Shown piece by piece: positions 21,082 through 32,600 of a stretch of DNA of 64,000 bases. A program made the position numbers and the translations under genes. The stretch is from the NCBI GenBank assembly GCA_026770025.1, contig JAMXDE010000004.1:1426001-1490000 (forward strand), in the 5' to 3' direction. Within the stretch, counting starts at the first letter, position 1; the number at the start of each line of letters is the position of its first letter. A model generated the notes under the pieces. It saw nothing but the letters and a program-made list of their open reading frames with translations, was not told where the DNA came from and made no database searches. This DNA is from Craspedostauros australis. Its lineage: Eukaryota > Bacillariophyta > Bacillariophyceae > Mastogloiales > Achnanthaceae.

Positions 21082-22875
21082 CTACTTCTGTCTCCCCTCC
21101 TTCCTCTTCTTCTTCTTCTTCTTCATGCTCTGAAGCAAACCCTCCCATGATGTCACATCCTGGAACAATCGGTCCAGATCGATGTTGCAGAATTCGCGTC
21201 TCTCGTACGCGATGCGCTGAAAGGACGAGCGGTGCATCGCCTCGCCCTCAGGAGATGCGTACCATTCCGGCATCAGCTTCGCTTCCGTGGCAAGTGATAT
21301 CGCGAGCAAATACTCCAGATGTCCATCATTGGGACAATTCAACGGAAGATCGGCGATCGTCTTGTTCAGCACGTCGCGGTGATATCGCACCATCTCATCT
21401 ACCATTTCGATTCTGGTGCGCTGAGTCTGCGTGTCTGCACTGATGAGACCACGTTCGGCAGCCGCGAAGATGATGTCGTTGTAGTTGAACCACGCCATGT
21501 TGCGCACATTGCGTGCGACGTTGACCGTCTGGTTCCGTAGATGGTGGCAGGAGTTGGGAGCATCGTCGATGAAGTCGCACATGAGCTGCTGCGTGATGTG
21601 CTGCTTGGAATGGAGGTTGAGGGCGTGGACGGCGACGCCACCTTCTCCCCAGTTCTGGACCGTCCCATCCATGTGGACGTACCTCAGCGTCATGGTCTTG
21701 CGATGGCGTGGATGTCCAAAGAAGGGACGGGAGCTCGATCGGATCCATTCGTAGATCAACGGCCAGGTTCGGGGATGCGCTTCGCCGCCATCTTTTGGCC
21801 ATCGGGTGCATTCGTTGTTCTCCTCAGCCGCGCTACCGTTCATCTCCTTCATGGTGCTGAGCATCCATTCGAAGACGCGGCGGTACGTGACGACAACGGT
21901 CAGATCCCAGCCAGCCAAGAGATCCCTGATGTTGTCGAAGAAGACGGGGTTGTCGTAGATGCCGCGCCTGAAACGCTGCAGGTAGGAGTACTTCTCGTCA
22001 CTCATGATGGTGGACAGGCCACGCTGCCTCAGCGCATTTAGTAGGTTCTTCATCCTCTTGACGCAATGCGGAATTGGAATCGGAGGTGGCGATGGTGTGA
22101 CGGCGTCTGTCGTATTGGTTGCATCTGTTGCATTGGTTACATTGCCTGCGGATTGCAATTGACGTTTCTTGTGCAGGTATGCGGTGTAGTCGTCATGCAT
22201 GCACGTCATGTTCCACATGTCATTGAGATATCCCATCCGATTCCCCCTGAATTGCCCGTTCAGATGGTACCGTCCCCAGTACATGTAGTGATCTTGCCTG
22301 AGGATGTTGCTTCTGGACAGATCCGCCAGGCTGGTTTGGATGGTGGTGGTCGCCGTCTTGGATGGTCCAACATGGATGATGAACCGTGGCATCTTCTTTG
22401 CGTGCGTTGTTTGTGCTTTGTTTGGTTTTACTTTTGCGTGTGCTTGCGGTGAAGGTGCGGAAACGGGGATAGGGACAGATTCTGGTGCTTTCTCAATCTC
22501 GGCAGCGCTTGAAGCTGAAGCTGAAGCCGCAGAAGCCACGGTAGCACTCGTGTTGGGCAGCCCCGTCGTTGATCGATTAAAGCGATTATTGGCACGTTGA
22601 TATTGATGTTGATGTTGAGACGGATGTGATGGGTGTTGCGTTGGATCGACAGTCTGAGATAGCTTCCACATGAACATAGCTGAAGTAAGGATCTGAACGA
22701 TGATGGCGATCACGAACTTCGATGACAGAGAACGCTGTTGTTTGTGTTTGTGTCTGCGTTGTGCTGTGTTTGGTTTCCGTCCATTCTTCACATCCATCAT
22801 CCTCTTGGATTGATCATGATGGAGTTTGGTAGCATCATCAGCACTATCATGGCCATCGTTGTCACCGACGTTCAT
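21082..22875 (-). CDS. Sulfotransferase-like type II membrane protein
   Basis: 597 residues from the ATG at 22875. The open frame runs further upstream but has no ATG there. A short basic cytosolic tail is followed by one hydrophobic segment (FVIAIIVQILTSAMFMW, about residues 52-68) and a Ser/Ala/Gln-rich stem, then a lumenal domain. The domain opens with RFIIHVGPSKTATTTIQTSL, which has the form of the 5'-phosphosulfate-binding loop of PAPS-dependent sulfotransferases. VVVTYRRVFEWMLSTMKEM further on fits the 3'-phosphate-binding Arg/Ser region. Asn-X-Ser/Thr sites occur in the lumenal part. The C-terminus is a Lys run encoded by CTT repeats (21100-21123). A Golgi carbohydrate or protein sulfotransferase is the best guess; the acceptor is unknown. 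Confidence 0.7.
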   Translation of the reverse strand: MNVGDNDGHDSADDATKLHHDQSKRMMDVKNGRKPNTAQRRHKHKQQRSLSSKFVIAIIVQILTSAMFMWKLSQTVDPTQHPSHPSQHQHQYQRANNRFNRSTTGLPNTSATVASAASASASSAAEIEKAPESVPIPVSAPSPQAHAKVKPNKAQTTHAKKMPRFIIHVGPSKTATTTIQTSLADLSRSNILRQDHYMYWGRYHLNGQFRGNRMGYLNDMWNMTCMHDDYTAYLHKKRQLQSAGNVTNATDATNTTDAVTPSPPPIPIPHCVKRMKNLLNALRQRGLSTIMSDEKYSYLQRFRRGIYDNPVFFDNIRDLLAGWDLTVVVTYRRVFEWMLSTMKEMNGSAAEENNECTRWPKDGGEAHPRTWPLIYEWIRSSSRPFFGHPRHRKTMTLRYVHMDGTVQNWGEGGVAVHALNLHSKQHITQQLMCDFIDDAPNSCHHLRNQTVNVARNVRNMAWFNYNDIIFAAAERGLISADTQTQRTRIEMVDEMVRYHRDVLNKTIADLPLNCPNDGHLEYLLAISLATEAKLMPEWYASPEGEAMHRSSFQRIAYERREFCNIDLDRLFQDVTSWEGLLQSMKKKKKKRKEGRQK

Positions 22876-23341
22876 ACTCGCGTGTATGATTGTGCTCGCG
22901 GAGTGCTCTACTTGATGACTCTGTCGATGGCTGCTGGTTGGGTCAGTGTCGCATCTCGAAGGAGACCCTTGTGGTGGCGGCGCAATCACAGCGGAACTTC
23001 TGTGTGTTGCGACTGCCACCTTGCGACAGCTGCTGGCCGTGCAACGACGCCCCGGTCTGCAGACGATGGAATGGGAATGCTGTGAAGTGTCAGGAATGAT
23101 GATGACATGAGCACAGCAGCATGTCTTGTACCATCATCGAAGCATGTTGCTGTCACAACAACGATGAATGATGGAGGAAGAGGCTGGCATCAGTTGAAGT
23201 GGAGATGGGTGTGGAAATCAACCGTTTTGTTCGTATCGAAACAATGACGATTTCAATCACGCATACACATGACTGAAACTGAATCTATGCGCAATAGAGT
23301 AGAGTAATCCATTTTTCGTGAGCACCAAAGCTGGATGGGAT
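22876..23341. other. Intergenic spacer between two minus-strand genes
   Basis: It holds the presumed promoter of the sulfotransferase-like gene and the 3' flank of the helicase gene. No distinct motif is recognised. Confidence 0.5.
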
Positions 23342-25309
23342 TCAATTGTCGTCGTCGTCATCATCGTCACTGGAATCGGAAGCGTCGCTAACATGAGCGG
23401 CACGCTTCAGCACGATGCGGTTTGGTTTCAGACTGTCAAATTCATCGATGTCGTCATCTGCGTCATCTTTGGTCGCCTTCTGGGCCTGGTCGGGTTTGTT
23501 CATGTTGCTGGGCGCAGCTTTCTTCGAGGATTCTGTCGTTGCCGGCTTTGCTTCCATCTTCTTCGTTTTCTTCTTCTTGTCGTGCTTCGGTGTTGTGTTC
23601 TTATCCCCCACAACATCATCGGCATTGCCATTGTCCATCTTTTTCGACTTGTCCTTCTTCGTCTTCAATTTGGTTCCATCTTGCGCCAAAGCGATGAGAT
23701 TGGGATCGACGGCCGCGTTGGAATTGCGCAACAGCTCGATTAACGAGGCCGCCAGCGGTTGCAAGTTGCGCGTCAAGAATCCGTATGTTGCGGCCGGCTT
23801 GCCATCACGACCCGCGCGTCCGCAACGATGGATGTACTGTTCCAAATTGCCGGGAAAGTCGTAGTGGATGCAAAACCGCACGGCCTTGACGTGGATACCA
23901 CGCGCCGCGAGATCGGTGGCCAAGATGATGGGGCATTTTCCGGCCGAGAAGTTTTGCAAGTTCTGTTGGCGCACGCGATTGGGCAGCTGGCCGTGCAATT
24001 CGAGGCAGTTTATGCCGTCCTTCTGCAACAGTTTGGAGACGTATTTCAACTTTTCGATACGTCCGAAGAAGACGATGCCGAGTGGGCGCGTGCGTGCGTG
24101 ATGGAAATTCTTGCTGGCCGTGCGCAGGGTGTGCATCAGCTTTTTGGGTTTCTTATGTTCGGCGCACACATGAACGATCTGTTCGATGTTGGCGGGGATC
24201 GCGGCACATCCGTCCAGCGAATGCTGCTGCGCCATGCTTTCGCCATCCTCGGACTTGGACGCCGCGATGGGCGCACCATCCTTGATGCTTTGCGTTTGCA
24301 CCATGATGTACGGCGTTGCCAACCAATCGGCCAATTTGGATCGGATCTTTTTGGGAAACGTTGCCGAAAACAACGCGACGACCGCGTCCTTCTTGTTCAC
24401 TTTCCCCAACACATCGTCAATCTGCTCGGCCAAATCTTCCTTGGCGAGTTGATCGGCTTCGTCAAACAGAATGTACTTGGGATTGCGGTAGGCCTTGGCA
24501 ATGCTTTCGTCGCCAAAAAGATCGGCCAGTCTGCCAGGCGTCGATACCACAACGCGCGACTTCTTGCGATGCTTCAAGAGTAGCTCTTCCTGTTCCTGCT
24601 TATCGGCGCCACCGTAGATGGTAACAATGTGACACTTGGATTTGCCGTTGCGCGCGGCCGTCGTCTTGGCCACCTTGCTGCAGGCCTTGGCCACCTGGTT
24701 GACCAGTTCGCGCGTTGGGACGAGAATCAAGACAAAGGAACCGATATCTTGCATTGCGGATACGACCGTGGGGACGGCGTACGCCAACGTTTTGCCGGTC
24801 CCTGTGGGAGAAATGCCAACGAGTTGCTTGCGTTGCAGGAGGATGGACCAGCACTGGCTTTGCAGAGGAGTGGGCACAGCGCGATCTTCGGCGGTTGTGG
24901 ATTGCCGGCTTTGCAGCCATCCATTCTGAATGAGCTCATGCCATATCTGTGCGACTTTACGTTCCGGGGTGTCTTCTTTCGAAGGAAGACTGGAATTTGA
25001 TTCGTCTGCGTCCTTCTTCTCATCTATCCGCAGAGGTGGAGGAACACCGCAACTGTTATCCGCAGATCCGATCAATTTCACCTTGAGCGATGGATCCGTC
25101 CTCACTGTGGTACTGCTGATATCACTGCTGATTTCGCTGTGCTGCGCGGCTGCATTTGTTCCATCGGAGGGCGCAGAGTCATCGGCTTCTTTCCTCGACC
25201 TCTTCCTTCGTTTCTTGTCTTTGCTGGAATCCACCGCTGCATCAGACAATTGCTGAGTCTGTGTTTGCGCAGACTTCTGTCGCTTTTTGGAATTGCGTGA
25301 CTTGCCCAT
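23342..25309 (-). CDS. DEAD-box ATP-dependent RNA helicase
   Basis: 655 residues, no intron. A basic and Ser-rich N-terminus (MGKSRNSKKRQKS) precedes the two RecA-like domains. Helicase motifs are in order: GISPTGTGKTLAYAVP (motif I, about 160-175), VPTRELVNQV (Ia), VVSTPGRLADL (Ib), LFDEADQLAKED (II, near 282), LFSATFP (III, near 315), LATDLAARGIHVK (V) and QYIHRCGRAGRDGKPA (VI, near 490). The C-terminal tail is Lys-rich and ends in an acidic Ser/Asp run. It unwinds or remodels RNA using ATP. The basic and acidic tails suggest a nuclear or nucleolar role, which is inference. I do not assign a specific orthologue. Confidence 0.93.
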   Translation of the reverse strand: MGKSRNSKKRQKSAQTQTQQLSDAAVDSSKDKKRRKRSRKEADDSAPSDGTNAAAQHSEISSDISSTTVRTDPSLKVKLIGSADNSCGVPPPLRIDEKKDADESNSSLPSKEDTPERKVAQIWHELIQNGWLQSRQSTTAEDRAVPTPLQSQCWSILLQRKQLVGISPTGTGKTLAYAVPTVVSAMQDIGSFVLILVPTRELVNQVAKACSKVAKTTAARNGKSKCHIVTIYGGADKQEQEELLLKHRKKSRVVVSTPGRLADLFGDESIAKAYRNPKYILFDEADQLAKEDLAEQIDDVLGKVNKKDAVVALFSATFPKKIRSKLADWLATPYIMVQTQSIKDGAPIAASKSEDGESMAQQHSLDGCAAIPANIEQIVHVCAEHKKPKKLMHTLRTASKNFHHARTRPLGIVFFGRIEKLKYVSKLLQKDGINCLELHGQLPNRVRQQNLQNFSAGKCPIILATDLAARGIHVKAVRFCIHYDFPGNLEQYIHRCGRAGRDGKPAATYGFLTRNLQPLAASLIELLRNSNAAVDPNLIALAQDGTKLKTKKDKSKKMDNGNADDVVGDKNTTPKHDKKKKTKKMEAKPATTESSKKAAPSNMNKPDQAQKATKDDADDDIDEFDSLKPNRIVLKRAAHVSDASDSSDDDDDDDN

Positions 25310-26723
25310 CGTTCGTTTGCGAAAGCAGCGTGTGTATGGTAATGGGTGACCTTCCTATTCTGTTGCTGGATGAATGCGCTCCCACTTCAATCAATCCATG
25401 TGAAAGGATGTTGGTTGTTGGTGATGGATCTCTGTGTTCTGCCAAAGAAGAAAAACGATGCGTTGATGTGGAGATTTGTGGCGCGAAATGAGGACGACCG
25501 GAATTGTCGAGAAACGCTTGGCCGGAAATGATGATGTGTCTCATCCATCCGTATACACGGACAGACCCTACATTTATCTTCATAGTCGTTGCATATTGGT
25601 GCGTTTCGCCAAAATGCAGGTGTGACGTGTTGCGATCGAACCGGTCGATTCACGAATTCCACCCCTCGTTTTCGCGAAGAACATTCCAAGTTGTCACTCA
25701 CAAGCAATAGAGTCATTCAGTATGGCCTGAGCGAATGTCATTACGCCTATTCTCTCCCTTTACGACTCGCTTGCAACACGAGGGCGCTGGAAATGGTTGG
25801 CCGTCATGATGTCCGTTCGTGAATTGTGAGCACTGTTGGTGGTGTTGATACTTTTGCTCAGACGTTGTTGTCACGATCAACAGCAATAAAATTGGCAAAG
25901 GGACTATCACAACGGAATTCGCGCAGGTTGTTTTCGCTGAAGAGGTGGCGGTTGCGCGTGATGATGCGCCATGGGATGAATGAGGTGGTCAACAATAGGG
26001 ACAAAGCATCGCCGAGCAACGCTCACCAAATCGTCACGATGAAATGAAGCGAACGAGAGAACGAGAGAAGCGATCACTTTGCTCTTATCTGACACCATGT
26101 TCCAACCGGAAGTGGCACAAGTAATACGCAATCAGAAGCAGTCTTCGCACACTGATCCAGTGTCATCGTCGCCGCTCACCGATGTGGATGCCCATCGTTG
26201 CGACGCCGATCTGATGCATGCCCCTCGCTCGCGGCCACCCAAAGCAGAGACACCAACTGCGACCACTGCAGTTGCTTCTGCCACAGCGCCTGAGCACCAA
26301 AGAGAGAGACAAGCAGCAACACACACTCCTCCATCTTCAACCACAGAGCCCCCTCGAGTACGATCGCAGCCTCCAACACACTCCATGGGGGACACATGAC
26401 AACATCCAAACTTCACCATCATTCTCATACACGTGCTCATTCAGATACACATGCACATATATTCATATTCGAAGAGCAGAGCAGAGGGATCCAAATACGA
26501 CCCAGAGAGCGCACACAATCGCAGAACGACAACACAGACACGGAACGCTAAGCAATCCTGATTTCTGTGAAGTGATCGGAACCAGAGAAATCGACTCCGC
26601 TCGGCTTCACTGGTACCATTGGTCATAACAATACTAATACCAAACAATACCACACAATACCACACAACAGACACTCGCACAGAGACAACTGCAAAGCCTG
26701 CGATTCTCAGAAGACTGCAAGGG
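25310..26723. other. Divergent intergenic region (1.4 kb)
   Basis: It lies between the helicase gene (leftward) and the Ser/Arg-rich gene (rightward), so it should carry both promoters. A 106-codon plus-strand frame at 26079-26399 is Thr/Pro-rich without a domain and is not called. The last 100 bp before 26724 are rich in CACAATACCA repeats, typical of a leader. Confidence 0.5.
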
Positions 26724-29129
26724 ATGGATGCGCAGCAAGGCATCGCAACAAACACCTCCATCAATACTCGCAGTCCGACTAGCGCAGAATCGGCGGCCAT
26801 GATCCTGCAAGCCAACGAGCACGCGTTGGCCGTGTTCAAGAACAGCACCAACCTCAGCCAGACGAACCTCAAACATCCTGCATCCACACGCACGGTAGCG
26901 ACATTCGAGAAGCCACCAAAGAGCAGCAGCGGCGGCGACAAGAAAGGCAGCAAGTCCAAGACCAAGTCATCGGCCAAGTCCAAGTCAAGGAGCGGCAACA
27001 GCACCAACAGCAGCCGTCGAAGTCGCAGCAAAAGCACTGAGAAATCCAGAGACAGAGCGAAAGCTAAATCGAAAGCGAAGGATAAGGATAAGGATAAGAC
27101 CAGGAACAAGGACAAGAACAAGGACAAGAAGGCAGACAAGAAGGCCTCCTCTTCTAACGCACTGGTGCAGCAGGCCATCGACTTGATGATGTCTCCCCAA
27201 GCGATCACGAAGAAGATCCAAGCCTACCAACGCAGCAGCTACAGAAACATCAACGAGACAGAGGAAGAGGAAGCCACCACCGCAACTTCAACTGGATCGC
27301 CGCATGCATCCGTTGCTTCGTCTGTGGACAGAATGCCAAAGCTGGCGCAGCCGCCCTTGCATCAGGGACGCAGCCAAAGCCACAACGGTGATCGGTCCAG
27401 GATCCGGGATCGCAGCTCCAGTCGATCGCGATCTTCCGCCAATGACTACGACTACATCACGGCAAGCAACTCGTCCAGAAGATCCATCACGTCGCGATCC
27501 AGATCGCCGGTCAAAAAGTCAAAGCACATCAGCCGTCGCCATCGATCCAACTCGCGGTCGCAACAAGACGAACAGCCAAATGGCAACGCACAAACGCCGC
27601 CACGTCCCAATGCAAGACGACGCCGATCTCGCAGCAACGAAGGAAAAAACCAACGATCGGGACGCCATGCTTCGATCGACAGCGCCGTGCGACGTGCCGC
27701 GAGAGCCAGCAGCCGTTCGCCGAGTTGTGAACGACGCAGATCTTCATCGCAAGTACCCCAACGTGGTCGCAAGCCACGATCGTCACGGCAGCTTGTGGGC
27801 GACGACGCGTTGCGGGCATTGTACGGTGGAGGCAATCAGCATCAGCTTCAGAAACAACTGTTGCCGCCGCCGCCGCCACGAGAAGACTTTCCAGAGTCTG
27901 CGCATTGGTGGAGTGACAATGATGACGATGACTCCAAGACGCGTGCTCAAGATGTCAATTCCCAGCAATCGACGCCGCATATTCGCAATCGAAAGAAGAT
28001 CGTGAAGGATGATGCGGCACGCAGCGAAGTCGTTGATACAGACGTGACTGCGAGTGAGAGCATCCCCAACGATACATCCGTCGAAGTGAAAGCCTCGAGC
28101 ACAGCACCGCAACGCCAATCCAGTTCTTCCTCGTCGAAACGCCAACCGATGGACCCGCCCGGTGCATACAAGCCAATCAACGCCACCTCTTCCGAACCTC
28201 GCGAGCAGGATGACGCACCGATCGACGTGTACGAAATGCCGCTGAAGCAGTCGCATGATGCACAACAACAGCAACTGAAACGAAGATCACGACGATCGGG
28301 ACCTGCCCAACGATCGCGAAGCTGCGATGATGGCCGCGCGCGCAAACAGAGACACCAATCCCCGCGCCATGTGGGACACAAACGACAACAACCTCGCAGC
28401 AGCAGCAACGCATCGTCGCGCCGAATGGTTGTGGAGGATGATTGCAAGTCGTTGGATACGCTCGAAGATTTGTTTCAGGAGAGTTTGGAAGTCAAAGCAT
28501 CGGCGCATTCGACGAAGCCCGCCAATGCGCTCGAACGTCGTATGTCACGCCAACAACAGGCCGCGCAGATACTGAACGAAGCGTCATCGCCGAGCAGCAC
28601 GAAATCCAAGAAATCGCCTGGCAAGAAAACCAAAAAGGCGGGGCGTCGCAAGAAAAGCAGCAGCAAGACTGACGCGGCGCTATCTTCACCGAATCCAGAA
28701 CCGTCCTCCTCCGCGCCAACCTTGCAAAGTGCACCGCCAGCCGTGGGCGGGAAGAAGAAAGTGGGCTCCAAATCCAAGCAACGCCGTCCATCGAATCCGC
28801 CACCCATGATGCCCACGCTGTCGCCATCCATCCTGCTGCACAAGACTGCCACCAAGCGGCAGCAATCCACGCGCAGCGTTGTGGAGACCACCGTCGAAGC
28901 CGATTGGTTCCTCCGAAAGGCACAATCGGCACGGCAATTCGATTCCGACGTTGTTCACCACCATGTCAACACATCTGCGCGCAACGTACGTCGTCCATGG
29001 CAACCGGCAGCTGCCCGGTTGGATAATTCGCCGATCCAGGCGGATTCGCCCAAGATGCCGGTGCGGCGAGGCAGCATCGACAGTGCGGGCATGACAGACG
29101 AGTTGGGGGGCTTTGTGTTGGATGGATAG
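26724..29129 (+). CDS. Low-complexity Ser/Arg/Lys-rich protein, function unknown
   Basis: The frame is open from 26619, but the first 35 codons are CACA-rich and leader-like. The ATG at 26724 (AAGGGATGGATG) is preferred, giving 801 residues. Lys/Ser runs (GSKSKTKSSAKSKSRSG) and Lys/Asp repeats (KDKDKDKTRNKDKNKDKK) at about 70-140 are followed by Arg/Ser dipeptide-rich blocks. A few ordered-looking islands follow: DDALRALYGG, LDTLEDLFQESLEV and a C-terminal EADWFLRKAQSARQF...GGFVLDG. The RS content recalls splicing-associated proteins, but there is no RRM or zinc finger, so no function is claimed. The next gene downstream has similar composition and orientation. Confidence 0.7.
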   Translation: MDAQQGIATNTSINTRSPTSAESAAMILQANEHALAVFKNSTNLSQTNLKHPASTRTVATFEKPPKSSSGGDKKGSKSKTKSSAKSKSRSGNSTNSSRRSRSKSTEKSRDRAKAKSKAKDKDKDKTRNKDKNKDKKADKKASSSNALVQQAIDLMMSPQAITKKIQAYQRSSYRNINETEEEEATTATSTGSPHASVASSVDRMPKLAQPPLHQGRSQSHNGDRSRIRDRSSSRSRSSANDYDYITASNSSRRSITSRSRSPVKKSKHISRRHRSNSRSQQDEQPNGNAQTPPRPNARRRRSRSNEGKNQRSGRHASIDSAVRRAARASSRSPSCERRRSSSQVPQRGRKPRSSRQLVGDDALRALYGGGNQHQLQKQLLPPPPPREDFPESAHWWSDNDDDDSKTRAQDVNSQQSTPHIRNRKKIVKDDAARSEVVDTDVTASESIPNDTSVEVKASSTAPQRQSSSSSSKRQPMDPPGAYKPINATSSEPREQDDAPIDVYEMPLKQSHDAQQQQLKRRSRRSGPAQRSRSCDDGRARKQRHQSPRHVGHKRQQPRSSSNASSRRMVVEDDCKSLDTLEDLFQESLEVKASAHSTKPANALERRMSRQQQAAQILNEASSPSSTKSKKSPGKKTKKAGRRKKSSSKTDAALSSPNPEPSSSAPTLQSAPPAVGGKKKVGSKSKQRRPSNPPPMMPTLSPSILLHKTATKRQQSTRSVVETTVEADWFLRKAQSARQFDSDVVHHHVNTSARNVRRPWQPAAARLDNSPIQADSPKMPVRRGSIDSAGMTDELGGFVLDG

Positions 29130-29686
29130 AATAATACAGTACCTACAGAGAGCTACTCGTGTGTGGAGTAGATCGATCCTCGTGCTCTAGAGTACGACGG
29201 CCATGATTGGTGTGACGCCGTAGCTTTGCGCATTGCGGGTGTCATAAATGATAGGGGGACATTGGCCATTGCGCGTTCAGTCTGCGAATTAGTGATCCGT
29301 GACGTTGTGGTTAATTTTTGGTCGTGGGCAGTTTGTCCGATGCATGGCCGTTTGGGTTCCATGACTCGTGAATGAGGTGAGGAAACGTGACAAAAGTACC
29401 TCAACACGCGAAAGGATCACACTCGCACAATAATTTCGTGCGAGCGATTGTTCCACTCACGTCCTCTTCGTGCTTGCTGCGTGTTACGTGGTGTTGTGAG
29501 CATTCTCCACAAAAGCAGTGTGAGAATTGGGAATAGAAGAAGACGATCATTGTTGTTGTCTGTTGTTGTTATTGTGTTGTTGCTCTGAATCCACCACAAC
29601 ATCAACGCAGCAACTCAATCATATAATATCAGACTCATAACGACCAAAGAAGCAACGAAGCAACGAAGCAACGTAGAGCAGACAAC
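29130..29686. other. Intergenic spacer between two tandem low-complexity genes
   Basis: 557 bp without a gene. Right before the next ATG are direct repeats AAGCAACG (29648-29672). GTTGTT and ATTGTTGTTG stretches occur at 29548-29585. Confidence 0.5.
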
Positions 29687-32600
29687 ATGGAGATGTACGA
29701 TGAGGAAGTCGACCTGAACGGATCGTCCATGTCGCTGGTGCAGGTGCTGAATGATGTGGATCTGACCGAGCATTCGGAGATGTTGGCCCCCTCGCATCAT
29801 CCAGGCCATGCCAATACCAATGACAACCACGATCACGATGATCGCAACTATGATCACGACTATGGCATGGACGCTAGTCTGTCGCAGGAGGAAGGCGAGA
29901 CGGACCTGGAGTACGACGAAGGCGCAGGCACGCAGAGCGCCTCGAAGCGGCAGATGCGCTCGAAGCATCATCAGTCGTCGACGTCCTTCAACTCCTCTTC
30001 GCCGTCCTTCTATCAGGAGGAGGAGGATGAGGAAGATGAGATCTCCCTGCCCGGCAATGATGCCGATCACCACAGCAGCCACGGCGAGGAGCGACCGCTG
30101 TCATCCAGGATCATGCAACGACCATCGAGCAAATCGCGAGAGGCGGAGCCCACGTCTCCCACTCAATCCATGTCGTCATCGACGTCGCCGGATGCATCCG
30201 TATCGCCAGGTGAATCCCAGGATGTGCTCCTGGATGCACCGTCCAAGTCATCTTCGTCGCATCAGACGTCGCAGCATGGACCACCGAAGGCGCCGCAGCG
30301 CATGCCCAGCATGCAGGTTGGGGTGAAATCTTCGCTGGGGTCCAAAGGAGGCAACGATTCCAAGTTGGCCAAGAGGCTGCAAGCTGCCATCGAAGAGCCG
30401 CTCATCATCAACAATACCAACTTTGATGAGGCCTTGATAGACGCAAACCAACCACAGACGGCGGACAAGCACCCGCTGTCGCCATCTCCGCAACGCGCAT
30501 CGGATCGCAACGAAGAGGCGACGCCGTCGAAACGGCGCGGCACGCTGCCGCGAACTCCCATCCATCACCACCACCATCGCAGACACAGAGGCTCCAGCCA
30601 CTCCCGACCACGCAGACGAAGCCGGTCCACATCCAGAGAACGCAGGCGGCGTCTCTCATTGCAGAGCGTCGACAACATCATCAACGGCACCGTCGTCCCA
30701 GGCGATGCCAACGACAGCAGGAAAGACGATGGGACTTTGCGCAGTCGATCCAAGAGCAGCAGCGGTCGCCGCAGAGGCAGCGCGACGGGTAGTCGCGGAG
30801 ATTCATCACGGCGCGACGCAAGACGCAGTCGTCGTACGCGACCCAGCGCGCGCAGCAGCACCGATGAATCACAGCGTCGTACGCCGTCCACATCAAGACG
30901 ACAACGATCCAGGAGCGGCAACGGTCGTCTGCGACGCCGGTCCGTGAACGACGACAACAATCCCTCGCGCCGACGCACGTCGCGTTCGGCCCGAAGGCGT
31001 GTTACCTCGCGGCGGCCTGCACGCAAGGCGGGACCCGTGCCGCCCGAGATCTTTTCCGACAATCTGGAACCCGCCGAACAGCACGAGAGCGAAGAAGAGG
31101 ATGCCGACACGATCCACGATCTGCCGACGCCCACCAACGAACAGCCTGCAGAGCGCAAGAAGGGCTTTCAACGACATCCTCCGGAATGGACGGAATCCTT
31201 CAACACGCTCAACACTTTCTTCTCGAAGAAGCTCAAGTCGAAGAAGGAAGAATCGGCAGGGGGCAGGAAGGAACCGTCCACGCGCAAGCCACCGGAATGG
31301 ACGACGTCCTTCAACACCATCAACACCATCTTTTCCAAGAAAGTCAAAGAGCAGGGCGGACAGGATAAGCAGACGCCGCCGGATAAGGATGATGCAAAGA
31401 TGGATCGCAAACCGCTGGAATGGACGACATCTGCCAAAACACTCGAAAACATGTTCCAGCATCGACGGCAGAAGAAAAAGAAAGCGAAGGAAGTTGATCC
31501 GCTCAATGTTACAAGCCACGAAGAGCAGGATCATATCATCAGCGAAGCATTTCCAACCAATGATCCAATTGCGGGAGATGATGCGTCGTGGCGTTCTGAA
31601 GAGCAACAGCCACCGCATAGCTCAGCGGCCGTCAAGCGAAGGACGTCGGTGGCATCGCGATACACGAATGGTGACATGTCGCCAACACGGAGAGGTCACC
31701 AGGATGACGCCACGGCACGATCCAATTCTGGATTTGCATCGCCGACATCCAAGATACGCATGTCTGTCAAACCCAGGCGCCAACACTCTGCCAGAGATGT
31801 GCTATCGTCCTCCAATCACGAGCTGCGTCGTCGTGACTATCACGACGGCGATGACGCCATTGACGACGATGCCGGTTCCGCCCACATATCGAACAGGCAC
31901 CGATCGACCGCCATCACATCCTTCCGCACACCGCAGCCAACACGACGCAAGTTATCCGTCAGCGCCATGTTGGAAAGCAGCAAGTGGACACCGGGCGATT
32001 CCTCCCTGCTGGTCTCCAAGCCCTCCACTGAGCGCTCCGATCGGCGATCGCGTGATGCGTCGGTGCAAGGCCGACGGGCCCGATCCAGGAGTCGGGATCT
32101 CAGTATCGGTGCATCGTCCGCGCACGGCGGGGTCTACCAATCCTCCCGCATCCGCGGTGATCGATGTTCGCGCTTTGATAACAGGAGCACCTTGAGTCGA
32201 TTCTACAACGAAAAGCGAACGAAATCCGTGAAGAAAGGCAAGAAGAAGAAAGGGGCGGTGGCGAAGGATGGCACCAGCAAAAAGAAGAAGAAGCTCAAGC
32301 CAAAGACGAGCGATGCGGAAGAGAAGAAGGCCAACACCAACGATTCTGTTGGCGATGCCATAAAAACCAAAAAGACCAAAGCCAGCGGCGCCAAGAAGAA
32401 GACCGTCAAAAAGAAGAAAGCTAAGAAGCCCATCGTGGAGGGTTTGCCTGCGCCACCCGATTTGGACGACGACACGCCGCCGGATGCGCAAGATGCAACT
32501 CCCGAAAAGGCTGCAAAGAGCTCCGATGACGACAGAACGCGATCATCCCATGCACGCCGTCGCAGCCACAGTCGCAGCCGTAGCCGTAGCCGCAGCCGAA

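Noticed and set aside
22876..23019. N-terminal extension of the sulfotransferase-like protein
   Set aside because: The frame is open upstream, but its first possible initiator is GTG. A eukaryotic gene should start at the ATG at 22875.
26079..26399. 106-codon Thr/Pro-rich ORF in the divergent spacer
   Set aside because: Low complexity, no domain, and compatible with leader/promoter DNA.
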